Part shown: piece by piece, positions 7,554 through 15,682 of the stretch
Position numbering within the stretch: the stretch's first letter is position 1
How the letters are laid out: the number at the start of each line of letters is the position of its first letter
From: Anaerolineae bacterium
GTDB lineage: Bacteria; Chloroflexota; Anaerolineae; Aggregatilineales; Phototrophicaceae
NCBI GenBank assembly: GCA_013360465.1
Contig: JABWBO010000010.1
Coordinates: 1 to 64,000, forward strand
Direction of reading: 5' to 3'
Length of the DNA: 64,000 nt
The notes under the pieces: model-generated
What the model was told of the DNA's origin: nothing
The model's input: the letters and a program-made list of their open reading frames with translations, nothing else
The model's database searches: none
Translations under genes and position numbers: made by a program

Positions 7554-8834
7554 ATGGCTGAAAAGCAGTACCCTAACATCATCTATCGCGAGAAAGATGT
7601 CCCGGACATCCGGCGCTACGAGGTGTATGCTGCCCACGACGGCTACGCCGCCTTCAAAAAGGCGCTGGGCATGGAGCCGAAGGCGGTCATCGAAGAAGTC
7701 AAGGCGTCGAACCTGCGCGGTCGCGGCGGCGCGGGCTTTTCGGCGGGCATGAAGTGGAGCTTCATCCCACAGAGCGAACCGGTCAAGTACGTGGTGGTCA
7801 ACGCCGACGAGAGCGAGACCGGCACGTTCAAAGACCGCCAGATCATGGAGAACAACCCGCATCAACTGATCGAGGGCGCGCTGATCTGCGCCTGGGCGAT
7901 TCAGGCAAAGGCGGTCTACATCTACCTGCGCGGCGAATACATGGATGTTGCCGCTCAGCTTGACGCGCGCATCGCCGAAGCCTATGCCAACGGCTGGCTG
8001 GGAGAGAATATCCAGGGCAGCGGCTGGTCGTGCGACATGTTCACGCACCTCGGCGCGGGCGCGTACATCTGCGGCGAAGAGAGCGCGCTGCTGGAAAGCC
8101 TGGAAGGCAAGCTGGGGCAGCCGCGCGTTCGCCCGCCGTTCCCGGCGCAGAAGGGCGGCGGTCTGTATGGCGAGCCGACGGTGGTCAACAATGTCGAAAC
8201 GCTGGCAAACGTCCCCTGGATCATGCGCAACGGCGCGGCGGAATACAAGAAAATCGGCACGGAAGGGAGTACCGGGACCAAGGTCTTCTGCCTGAGCGGG
8301 CACGTCGCCAAACCCGGCAACTATGAGCTGCCGTTCGGCGTTACTATCCGCGCGCTGATCTACGAATTGGGCGGCGGAATCTCCGGCGGCAGGCAGATCA
8401 AGGGACTGCTGCCCTCCGGTGGGTCGGGTCCGGTCATCCGCTTCGACGGAAACGACGATCCCCGGCTGGATACGCCGATGACCTACGAGGATTTCCAGAA
8501 GCTCGGCTCGATCCTGGGATCGGCGTCGTTCATCGTGATGGATGAAACCGTCGATATGGCATGGGTGGCGTCGCGCATTACCAAGTTCTTCAAGCATGAG
8601 AGCTGCGGCAAATGCACGCCCTGCCGCGAAGGAACCTACTGGCTGGATAAGACCCTGGATCGCATCATGGACGGGACGGCGCGCCCCGGTGATGTTGACC
8701 TGATCAACAACGTCGCCAGGAATATGCAGGGGATGACCCTGTGCGCCCTGGGTGACTTCGCCGCCAACCCGATCCTCCACACCATCAAGAACTTCCCGGA
8801 GGATTTCAAGGCGCGGATGGGGGCGGGCGATTAG
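7554..8834 (+). CDS. nuoF: NADH-quinone oxidoreductase subunit F (NADH/FMN subunit)
   Basis: 426 residues. The FMN/NADH-binding loop GRGGAGFSAGMKW lies near residue 59, the second flavin segment CGEESALLESLEG near 180, and the N3 [4Fe-4S] ligands in ESCGKCTPCREGTYW near 350, with the fourth Cys in TLCALGDF. NuoF accepts hydride from NADH onto FMN. The stop TAG shares one base with the GTG start of the next small ORF, so the two are probably translationally coupled. Confidence 0.97.
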   Translation: MAEKQYPNIIYREKDVPDIRRYEVYAAHDGYAAFKKALGMEPKAVIEEVKASNLRGRGGAGFSAGMKWSFIPQSEPVKYVVVNADESETGTFKDRQIMENNPHQLIEGALICAWAIQAKAVYIYLRGEYMDVAAQLDARIAEAYANGWLGENIQGSGWSCDMFTHLGAGAYICGEESALLESLEGKLGQPRVRPPFPAQKGGGLYGEPTVVNNVETLANVPWIMRNGAAEYKKIGTEGSTGTKVFCLSGHVAKPGNYELPFGVTIRALIYELGGGISGGRQIKGLLPSGGSGPVIRFDGNDDPRLDTPMTYEDFQKLGSILGSASFIVMDETVDMAWVASRITKFFKHESCGKCTPCREGTYWLDKTLDRIMDGTARPGDVDLINNVARNMQGMTLCALGDFAANPILHTIKNFPEDFKARMGAGD

Positions 8835-9331
8835 TGGAGCCGCGCGAGCCGCTCATGGCGACGGATGCGTTCCGACAGGATGCCGAGGCTGCCGAGGTGA
8901 ATTCGGCTTCGGCGCTGCCGACGCCAGATGCGCCGGTCGCAGAACAAACAGAACCCGGACGGCGTTCCGGGTTTTTCGAGCGGCTGGGCAGGCTGATCAC
9001 CCCGGATCGCTCGCGGCTGCGGAATCTGGATCAGGCAATCATCCGTGATCCATTCGAAGCCGGAAATTACCTGGCGCGCGGCGATGTGCTGCTGCTGCGC
9101 GGGCGGCGCGGCGATGACGAAGCGGCTGCCGTCGATTTCTACAAAGCAGTTCGGCTGGCAGAGGCGCAGTTTGAGGCGGCAGATTGGGGTGTCGGCGCGC
9201 AGCTCGTCCGAGATCGAGCGCTGGCGGAACTGAATGCCCTGATCGCACGGGGGATCGTCCTCGAAGTCGCAGAAGACGAAACTTTGAGATCGGACGTTGA
9301 GACAGTACAATCGGGGCACTCCCTGGAGTGA
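8834..9331 (+). CDS. Unknown TPR-like protein inside the nuo operon
   Basis: 165 residues from GTG 8834 (overlapping the nuoF stop by one base) or 158 from ATG 8855. Residues 1-45 are acidic and Pro/Ala-rich, probably disordered. The rest is helical: LDQAIIRDPFEAGNYLARGDVLLLRGR followed by AAAVDFYKAVRLAEAQFEAADWG reads like one or two tetratricopeptide units. It has no cysteines, membrane helix or signal peptide, so it is not a standard Complex I subunit. Its place between nuoF and nuoG, with a 24-base gap to nuoG, suggests a lineage-specific accessory or assembly factor for the NADH module. That is inference from position only. Confidence 0.65.
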   Translation: MEPREPLMATDAFRQDAEAAEVNSASALPTPDAPVAEQTEPGRRSGFFERLGRLITPDRSRLRNLDQAIIRDPFEAGNYLARGDVLLLRGRRGDDEAAAVDFYKAVRLAEAQFEAADWGVGAQLVRDRALAELNALIARGIVLEVAEDETLRSDVETVQSGHSLE

Positions 9332-9355
9332 TCTTGGAGCGGTCGGGAGGATCGC

Positions 9356-11857
9356 ATGACGAAGACCGTCACGATTTACATCGATGACAAAACCTATGAG
9401 GTTCCCGCCGGGACGAACCTCGTCGATGTCGCTAAATTCTATGCCGACAACGATATTCCGGTGTTCTGCTATCACCCGAAGATGAAGCCGGTCGGCATGT
9501 GCCGCATGTGCCTGGTCGAGATGGGCAGCGTTCAGAAGGACCGCGAAACGGGCGCGGTGCTGCTGGATGACCAGGGCAAGCCGCAGGTCCGCTGGATGCC
9601 GAAGCTTCAGACCGCTTGTACGACCACCGTGAGCGATGGGCTGGTGGTTCGCACCAACACTGAGCAGGTCGATTCGGCGCGCGAAAACGTCGTCGAGTTC
9701 CTGCTCACCAGCCATCCCCTCGACTGCCCGGTCTGCGACAAGGGCGGCGAATGCCCGCTGCAAAACCTGACGATGGCGCACGGCAGCGGTTCAAGCCGCA
9801 TGAACTATGCCGATAAGATGCACCTGGGCAAGCACGTCCCGCTCGGCGATCTGATCTTCCTGGACGAAGAACGCTGCATCCAGTGCGCGCGCTGCATCCG
9901 CTTCCAGGATGAAGTCGTCGGCGACCCGGTGCTGCAATTCCACGAGCGCGGGCGCAACCTGCAAATCGTCACTATCGGCGAACCCGGCTTCGACAGCTAT
10001 TTCAGCGGCAATACGACCGACATCTGTCCCGTCGGCGCGCTGACAACGGCGGATTTCCGCTTCGGCGCCCGCCCCTGGGAACTGACCAATGTGCCGAGCA
10101 TCTGCCCGCACTGCCCGGTTGGCTGCAATACCAGCCTCAGCACCCGTTTGGATCGCGACTTCGGCGGTCGCGCGCTGATCAAGCGCGTCATGCCGCGTCA
10201 GAACGAAGCGGTCAACGAAATTTGGATCTGCGATAAGGGGCGGTTCGGGCATCACTTCAGCCGCAGCGAAGAACGTCTGATGTCGCCGATGCTGCGCAAC
10301 GCCAGCGGCAATCTCGCCAGGACCACCTGGCAGGAAGCCTATAAGCTCGCCGCCGAAAAGATCAAGGCTGCCGCCGGCAGCGTCGCCGTGATCGCCGGAG
10401 CCAGCCTGACCAATGAGGACCTATGGGCGCTGCGTCGGCTGGTGGGCGAGAGCGCCCGCCTCGGCGCCTGGACGCCCGCGCAGACCGGCGCCGATCTGGT
10501 GGCGCAGGTCGGAGTCGGCAGCGGCACGAACCTGAAGACGCTCCAGGCGGGCGACGCCGTCCTGGTGATCGCCGGCGACCTTGAAGAAGAAGCGCCGGTG
10601 TGGCGGCTGCGTTTGAAGCAGGCGGCAGATCGCGGCGTGTATCTGGTCGTCGCCAATGCCCGCCCGACTCGGCTGGCGGATTTCGCGAAGGAAACCATCA
10701 CCTACGGCACGGGCGAAGCCGCGCACGTTATGCATGAACTGCGCACGCGCTTCCCGCAGATCGCCGAAAAGCTGGCAGCCGCATCCAACCTGATCATCCT
10801 GACCGGCGCGGAAGGGCTGACGCTGGAAGGCAGCCAGGCGCTGAATCAGGCGGCGGCGAATTTCTTGATCGAAAGCGGTCATGTCGGCAAGGCAAACAAC
10901 GGCTTGATCGCCGCGCTGCCCGGCGCGAACGCGATGGGGCTGCACTACCTGGGATTCACGCCTGAGGCGGCGGCGGATATCGTTAGTGTCCCGCCCAAAG
11001 TGCTGATCCTTGCCGGCGCTGATGTTGCCGACGACGATCCGAACGCTGCTGCATGGCTGAGCAAGGTCGAGACGCTGATCACCATCGGCTTGTTCCTGGA
11101 TGGCGCATCGGAACGCGCACAGCTGGCGCTGCCGATGCAGAGCTTCGCTGAACGCGATGGGACTTTCACCAACGGAGAGCGGCGTGTCCAGCGCTTCTAT
11201 ACCGCGCAGGGACCAATGGGCATGGCGCTGCCCGCCTGGCAGATCGCGGCGCGCATCGCCGAAGGCGTGACCGGCGAGCATCCGAAGACCTCGGCGGGCG
11301 CGGTGATGCTGGACATCGCCAAGAACGTGCCGGCGTTCACCGGCGCACGCTACACCGAGCTGGCGAAGGTCGAGCGGCAGTTCCCCGATGTTGGCGGGCA
11401 GGACCTCTACTACGGCGGCAACGCCTACAAGAACACCGGCGGCTTGGGCGTACAGATTCCGGCGGCGGCGGAGGGCGGCGAAGTCAAGGCTGCGCCAGTC
11501 ACACTGCCGCCGCTGGTCAGCGCTTCCGGGCAGAATCTCGTCGTCGTCCCGACGACTGAACTGTACAATCGCGCGCGCGACTTCCGCGCCAGCGAGGCTG
11601 AACTGATGACGCCGCGCGTCCCCGCCGCTTACGTGGCGATGCACGCGGCAGACGCCAAACGGCTTGGTATCGCCGACGGTGACCTGGTGGCGGTGGACGC
11701 CGGCAGCGGTCGCCCGGTGCGCAGCCGCGTGCGGCTGGATGGCGGCGCGCCCGAAGGGACGCTGCTCCTGCCGCGCCACTTGACCGACACCCCCGTGCCG
11801 CTTTCGATCACGCAGGGGAAGGTCGAGAAACTTCGCGAATTGGTGGTTGAAGGGTAA
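9356..11857 (+). CDS. nuoG: NADH-quinone oxidoreductase subunit G (75 kDa type)
   Basis: 833 residues. The N-terminal [2Fe-2S] ferredoxin domain has CYHPKMKPVGMCRMC; the His-Cys cluster N5 segment is HPLDCPVCDKGGECPLQ (about 122-138); two further [4Fe-4S] sites follow in RCIQCARCIRFQDE and CPVGAL; and the molybdopterin-oxidoreductase-like domain opens with CPHCPVGCNTSLSTR and CDKGRFGH. That last CxxCxxxC...C set corresponds to the extra cluster N7 found in a subset of bacteria. The molybdopterin-fold body and C-terminal barrel (LGIADGDLVAVDAGSG) are retained structurally without a cofactor. It carries electrons from NuoE/F toward NuoI and NuoB. Confidence 0.96.
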   Translation: MTKTVTIYIDDKTYEVPAGTNLVDVAKFYADNDIPVFCYHPKMKPVGMCRMCLVEMGSVQKDRETGAVLLDDQGKPQVRWMPKLQTACTTTVSDGLVVRTNTEQVDSARENVVEFLLTSHPLDCPVCDKGGECPLQNLTMAHGSGSSRMNYADKMHLGKHVPLGDLIFLDEERCIQCARCIRFQDEVVGDPVLQFHERGRNLQIVTIGEPGFDSYFSGNTTDICPVGALTTADFRFGARPWELTNVPSICPHCPVGCNTSLSTRLDRDFGGRALIKRVMPRQNEAVNEIWICDKGRFGHHFSRSEERLMSPMLRNASGNLARTTWQEAYKLAAEKIKAAAGSVAVIAGASLTNEDLWALRRLVGESARLGAWTPAQTGADLVAQVGVGSGTNLKTLQAGDAVLVIAGDLEEEAPVWRLRLKQAADRGVYLVVANARPTRLADFAKETITYGTGEAAHVMHELRTRFPQIAEKLAAASNLIILTGAEGLTLEGSQALNQAAANFLIESGHVGKANNGLIAALPGANAMGLHYLGFTPEAAADIVSVPPKVLILAGADVADDDPNAAAWLSKVETLITIGLFLDGASERAQLALPMQSFAERDGTFTNGERRVQRFYTAQGPMGMALPAWQIAARIAEGVTGEHPKTSAGAVMLDIAKNVPAFTGARYTELAKVERQFPDVGGQDLYYGGNAYKNTGGLGVQIPAAAEGGEVKAAPVTLPPLVSASGQNLVVVPTTELYNRARDFRASEAELMTPRVPAAYVAMHAADAKRLGIADGDLVAVDAGSGRPVRSRVRLDGGAPEGTLLLPRHLTDTPVPLSITQGKVEKLRELVVEG

Positions 11858-11862
11858 CGAGG

Positions 11863-13392
11863 ATGGCTGGAACGGTTGCTACGCCGCCCCGGCGGCGCAT
11901 CCCAACACGGGTGATCATCGCCGCCGTCGTCGCGGTGTTCTTACTGGTCGTGCTGCCGCTGGTGCTGGTCGTCAGCAACCTCGAGCCGATCATCAATTTC
12001 GTCTTCAATGTGGACTCGCGGGTTGATCCGAGCCAGGTGATTCAGTGCTACGGCGCTGATGGGCGCGGATGCCCCGTCGTCCATTCGATCCTGTACTCGC
12101 TGATCTTCTTCTTTGTGGTGCTGACCGGATTCGTCTACGTCACCCTGCTGGAACGGCGCGTCATCGCCTTCCTCCAGGCGCGCGTCGGTCCCAACCGCGT
12201 GGGTCCCTTTGGGCTGCTGCAACCCCTGGCGGACGGAATCAAGCTGATCTTCAAAGAGGACATCATCCCGGCAGGCGCGGACAAACCGGTTTACCTGCTG
12301 GCTCCCATCCTGAAGGCGGTCCCGGCGATCATCATTCTGGCGGTGGTCCCGATCGGTCCCGACCTGCTGGTCCCCTGGTTTGATGGCATGTGGTATCAGG
12401 TCCCCCTGGGACTGACCGACCCGAATGTCGGCATCTTATGGCTGATGGCGATCACCAGCGTCGGGACCTACGGCGTCGTGCTGGCGGGGTGGGCGTCGAA
12501 CAACAAATATGCCATGCTCGGCGGTCTCCGCGCTTCGGCGCAGATGTTGAGCTATGAACTCAGCCTCGGACTGACGATGGCGGTCCCCGTCCTGATCGTC
12601 GGGAGCATGAGCCTGGGCGACATCGTGCGCGGCCAGGTCATGATTTACGAGTGGTATATCTTCCAGAATCCGCTGGCTGCCGCCATCCTGATGATCGCGC
12701 TGCTCGCCGAAGTCAACCGTTCACCGTTCGATCTGCCGGAAGCCGAGCAAGAACTGACGCAGGGCTTCATGACCGAATACAGCGGCATGAAGTTCGCGCT
12801 GTTCATGATGTCTGAATACCTGGGTATGATCGCCATCAGCATCATCGTCTCGACGCTCTTCTTCGGCGGCTACAACGATGGCTTCGGTCTTGTTCAGAAC
12901 CTGCCCATCCTGGGACCGGTCGTGCTGATCGGCAAGGTGGTGCTGCTGATCATCGGTATGATCTGGGTCCGCGCGACACTGCCGCGCATCCGCTATGACC
13001 GGCTGATGGCGCTCGGTTGGAAAATCCTGCTGCCGCTGGCGCTGGTGGCGGTCTTCTGGACGGCGATTTCGGTCATGGTCGGCGATGCGCTGGGCAACCC
13101 GGCAGCATACGGCGTGGTGGCGGGCATCTTCTTCGTCGCTATCCTGATCGGCGGCTACCTGGTGCTGCGGCAAAGCGGCGACCTTGCGCCGGGCGCGCCG
13201 ACGATGGAAGATGACCCGATCATCACCGGCGAGCGTCGAGGCATCGCCTGGGTGGGGCTTCAGGTCCTGGGCGGCTTGATCGCCATTCCGTTCAGCCTGT
13301 GGAACTTCACACTAAGAGCATTGGACAACCTGGCAGCGCTTGCGCCCGAAGAGAAGAAAGACGAGTCGAAGACGGAGCAGACCGCCCCATGA
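11863..13392 (+). CDS. nuoH: NADH-quinone oxidoreductase subunit H, extended at both ends
   Basis: 509 residues against roughly 320-350 in typical NuoH. The core is clear: LLERRVIAFLQARVGPNRVGPFGLLQPLADGIKL near residues 95-128, and the quinone-channel acidic loop EVNRSPFDLPEAEQELTQGFMTEYSGM near 285-311. Before the core lies an additional helix (RVIIAAVVAVFLLVVLPLVLVV) and an external loop with two cysteines (CYGADGRGC). After it come at least one more helix (AGIFFVAILIGGYLVL) and a charged Lys/Glu tail. NuoH links the quinone cavity to the proton channels. Its stop overlaps the nuoI start by 4 bases (ATGA). Confidence 0.94.
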   Translation: MAGTVATPPRRRIPTRVIIAAVVAVFLLVVLPLVLVVSNLEPIINFVFNVDSRVDPSQVIQCYGADGRGCPVVHSILYSLIFFFVVLTGFVYVTLLERRVIAFLQARVGPNRVGPFGLLQPLADGIKLIFKEDIIPAGADKPVYLLAPILKAVPAIIILAVVPIGPDLLVPWFDGMWYQVPLGLTDPNVGILWLMAITSVGTYGVVLAGWASNNKYAMLGGLRASAQMLSYELSLGLTMAVPVLIVGSMSLGDIVRGQVMIYEWYIFQNPLAAAILMIALLAEVNRSPFDLPEAEQELTQGFMTEYSGMKFALFMMSEYLGMIAISIIVSTLFFGGYNDGFGLVQNLPILGPVVLIGKVVLLIIGMIWVRATLPRIRYDRLMALGWKILLPLALVAVFWTAISVMVGDALGNPAAYGVVAGIFFVAILIGGYLVLRQSGDLAPGAPTMEDDPIITGERRGIAWVGLQVLGGLIAIPFSLWNFTLRALDNLAALAPEEKKDESKTEQTAP

Positions 13393-13883
13393 ACTTCCTG
13401 AAGGGATTCGCCACTACGTTCAAGCATGTCCTGGAAGAGCCGGTCACGGTTCAGTATCCTGAACAGGAACGGGTGTTCCGCGACCGCTACAAGGGACGGC
13501 ATCACCTGCGTCGTTACGAAGACGGGATGGAGAAATGCATCGGCTGTGCCCTTTGTGCGGCAGCCTGCCCGGCAGACGCGATCTGGGTGGAAGCGGCGGA
13601 GAACAGCGACGAAGTGCGCTTCAGCCCTGGCGAGCGCTACGCCAAGACCTACGAGATCAACATGCTGCGCTGCATCTTCTGTGGGTACTGCGAAGATGCC
13701 TGTCCGACTCAGGCGATCCAGCTGGGGCATGAGCATCGGCTGTCATTCACCAACCGGAATGACGCCATCTTCACCAAGGACATGCTGATTGACCCAGTGC
13801 CGGAAGGCGGGAATCCGACACCGCAGACGGTGGAACCGGGCGTCTACACGCGCTCCATCCCGGATATGGAAAACCCGAAGTAG
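13389..13883 (+). CDS. nuoI: NADH-quinone oxidoreductase subunit I (2x[4Fe-4S])
   Basis: The start ATG 13389 overlaps the nuoH stop, and the protein MNFLKGFATTFKHVLEEPVTVQYP fits the family start (the track ORF begins 30 codons too early). 164 residues. Two ferredoxin motifs, CIGCALCAAACPADAI and CIFCGYCEDACPTQAI, bind clusters N6a and N6b, which relay electrons from NuoG to NuoB. Last gene of the first nuo unit; a strong terminator follows 20 bases later. Confidence 0.97.
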   Translation: MNFLKGFATTFKHVLEEPVTVQYPEQERVFRDRYKGRHHLRRYEDGMEKCIGCALCAAACPADAIWVEAAENSDEVRFSPGERYAKTYEINMLRCIFCGYCEDACPTQAIQLGHEHRLSFTNRNDAIFTKDMLIDPVPEGGNPTPQTVEPGVYTRSIPDMENPK

Positions 13884-13902
13884 CGCAGGGAATCGAGGAC
13901 AG

Positions 13903-13938
13903 AAGCACCTCAACCCATCTGGTCGAGGTGCTTTTTTT
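13903..13938 (+). terminator. Rho-independent terminator after nuoI
   Basis: aagcacctc (13903-13911) pairs with gaggtgctt (13925-13933) around a 13-base loop, followed by an uninterrupted T run to 13938. It divides the nuo locus into two transcription units, an unusual arrangement because nuo genes are usually continuous. Confidence 0.85.
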
Positions 13939-13998
13939 GTGCTGTGCCAGCGCGGCGGTCCAGCAAACCGGCGGGCTGGTTTTTAGCCTGATGAAAGT

Positions 13999-14032
13999 TT
14001 GAATTGTCTCGATGCCTGTGCTATAGTGCACA
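13999..14032 (+). promoter_or_regulatory. Promoter of nuoJ-N with palindrome over the -10 box
   Basis: TTGAAT (13999-14004), a 17-base spacer and TATAGT (14022-14027) lie about 40 bases before nuoJ ATG 14069. The -10 hexamer sits inside a palindrome with 5-bp arms (tgtgc-tatagt-gcaca, 14017-14032), which could be a repressor site. The repressor is unknown. Confidence 0.7.
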
Positions 14033-14068
14033 AACGATGTCGAAGACAGCGCCCTACAGGGATCGACA

Positions 14069-15355
14069 ATGACAGAGTTCATTCTATTCGCAGTGGTCGG
14101 CGCGTTAGCGGTGATTGCCGCTGTGGCGATGTTGCTGACAAGGAACGCGGTGCATGCTGCGCTCTACCTCGTCGCCACCATGCTGTGCATCGCCTTCCTG
14201 TTTCTGCTGCTCAATGCGCCGTTCCTCGCCATGATCCAGATTACGGTTTATGCCGGCGCGATCATGGTCTTGTTCTTGTTCGTCATCATGCTGCTTGGAT
14301 CGGAACTGGGCGAATCGCAGACAACCGGCGAAACGCAGCGGCGCTTCCGCTGGTTCGTGCCGCTGGCGCTGGTCCTGGCGATGGCGCTGCTGTTCGGGGT
14401 GGGCTTGGCGGTGACGACGGCGTCGCAGGATCAGTCGGCGTTTCAGACTCCGCCGAGCGGCAACGTGCAGCTTCGTCTGGTCAATGCCGCCCTTGGCGTG
14501 GGCAGCATCAGCCTGCTGTCGAGGGACATAACCCTCGCCGGTGACATCGCCTACGGCGAAGGCTCCGACTACTTCGAAGTTGTCCCCGGTGATTATGAGT
14601 TCAGCATCGTCCCTGCCGACGGCGAACCGCTGACGGGTACGGTCAACCTGGCGGCGGACAGCACCGGTACGCTGGTCGTCTACACGCAGGATGCCGGTCT
14701 GAGCGTCGGCTATGCGGCTGAAAGCCTGGATACGGTCGATGAGCCGCGCAGCGGGCGCGTCGTCGTCTTCAACGCTTATCGCGGATCGGCGGCGGTCTCG
14801 GTGGTCGATTACGGCTCCGAATTCGTCGAAGACGACACCGAAGCGATCATAGAAGGTCTCGCCCTGGGCGCGGCGTCTGCACCCTTCGCGGTTGAAGAAG
14901 GGGAGACCGACTGGAGCTTCGCTGATGCGGCAGACGCTTCGGCGCGCATCATCCCCCTGATCGGCTTCGAGGTGGAACGCAACGTCAGCAGCCTGGTCGT
15001 TGTGGCTCAGGAAGTGTATCAGGACGGATCGGACGCCGGGGTGGTCCGCCCGGTGACGATGCAGTTCAGCAGCCCGGCGCGTCCCAGTTTTGGCGGACCG
15101 CAGGCGATTGGGTATGCGCTGTTCACCGATTACCTGCTGCCCTTCCAACTGCTGGCGCTGCTGCTGCTGGCGGCAATGGTCGGTGTGATCGTGCTGACGC
15201 ACCGGCAAATGACGCCCATCGCCAATCGTATTGGAGTGCGACGCCGTGTCAGTCGTCCGCTGGTCAACGTCATTACGGCGCAGGTCGGACACGATGTCAC
15301 CGATAACGCTGCCGAGCGCATACCTGCTGACGAAGCCGAAATCGTCGGCAGCTAA
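14069..15355 (+). CDS. nuoJ: NADH-quinone oxidoreductase subunit J with large extracytoplasmic insertion
   Basis: 428 residues against about 165-200 usually. Helices 1-4 (about 4-23, 30-49, 54-76, 95-117), including the conserved MIQITVYAGAIMVLFLFVIMLL, and the final family helix (ALFTDYLLPFQLLALLLLAAMVGVIVLTHR, about 350-378) are all in frame. Between them lie ~220 soluble residues. The first part, GNVQLRLVNAALGVGSISLL ... YFEVVPGDYEFSIVPADGEPL ... TGTLVVYTQDAG, resembles the DUF4397 beta-rich fold. The second, SGRVVVFNAYRGSAAVSVVDYG ... VEEGETDWSF, looks like a diverged repeat of it. By NuoJ topology this loop faces outward. A charged ~50-residue C-terminal tail follows the last helix. No stop or frame change is present, and both ends read as genuine NuoJ. 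Confidence 0.93.
   Translation: MTEFILFAVVGALAVIAAVAMLLTRNAVHAALYLVATMLCIAFLFLLLNAPFLAMIQITVYAGAIMVLFLFVIMLLGSELGESQTTGETQRRFRWFVPLALVLAMALLFGVGLAVTTASQDQSAFQTPPSGNVQLRLVNAALGVGSISLLSRDITLAGDIAYGEGSDYFEVVPGDYEFSIVPADGEPLTGTVNLAADSTGTLVVYTQDAGLSVGYAAESLDTVDEPRSGRVVVFNAYRGSAAVSVVDYGSEFVEDDTEAIIEGLALGAASAPFAVEEGETDWSFADAADASARIIPLIGFEVERNVSSLVVVAQEVYQDGSDAGVVRPVTMQFSSPARPSFGGPQAIGYALFTDYLLPFQLLALLLLAAMVGVIVLTHRQMTPIANRIGVRRRVSRPLVNVITAQVGHDVTDNAAERIPADEAEIVGS
14459..15088 (+). other. DUF4397-like insertion within nuoJ
   Basis: Approximate limits of codons 131-340, the extra segment between helices 4 and 5 of NuoJ. It has a beta-strand-rich character with two similar halves, no cysteines and many acidic residues. 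The DUF4397 likeness is by pattern (V-R-x-V-N/H-A start, Y-x-x-V-x-x-G-x-Y-x-x-x-V centre) and should be tested with a profile search. Confidence 0.6.
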
Positions 15356-15373
15356 CGGGAGGAACGCGCTGTC

Positions 15374-15676
15374 ATGGTTCAGACCGACGCCTATATTGTC
15401 CTGAGCCTGGTGCTGTTTGTGCTGGGCGCCCTGGGTGTTCTGCTTCGGCGGAACGCTATCCTCGTCTTCATGTCTATCGAACTGATGCTCAACGCCACCA
15501 ACCTGGCGCTGGCAGCATTCGCGCGGCACTGGGGACAGGAGAGCGGGCATCTGTTCGTCTTCTTCATCATCACCGTTGCCGCCGCAGAGGTCGCCGTCGG
15601 TCTGGCGCTGATTGTCGCGATTTTCCGCAGCAAACGCAGCATCAATATTGATGAACTGCACCAAATGGAAGGCTGA
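15374..15676 (+). CDS. nuoK: NADH-quinone oxidoreductase subunit K
   Basis: 100 residues, standard length, three helices. The conserved membrane Glu lies in MSIELMLNATNLALAAF (about 36-52), and a second in AAAEVAVGLALIVAIF (about 74-89). NuoK is part of a proton-translocating half-channel. GGGAGGAA lies just upstream of ATG 15374. It is 18 bases after nuoJ and 6 bases before nuoL. Confidence 0.97.
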   Translation: MVQTDAYIVLSLVLFVLGALGVLLRRNAILVFMSIELMLNATNLALAAFARHWGQESGHLFVFFIITVAAAEVAVGLALIVAIFRSKRSINIDELHQMEG

Positions 15677-15682
15677 GCGGGT

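Noticed and set aside
13999-14544. 181-residue ORF overlapping the nuoJ promoter and 5' end
   Set aside because: Out-of-frame shadow of nuoJ, starting in the -35 region.
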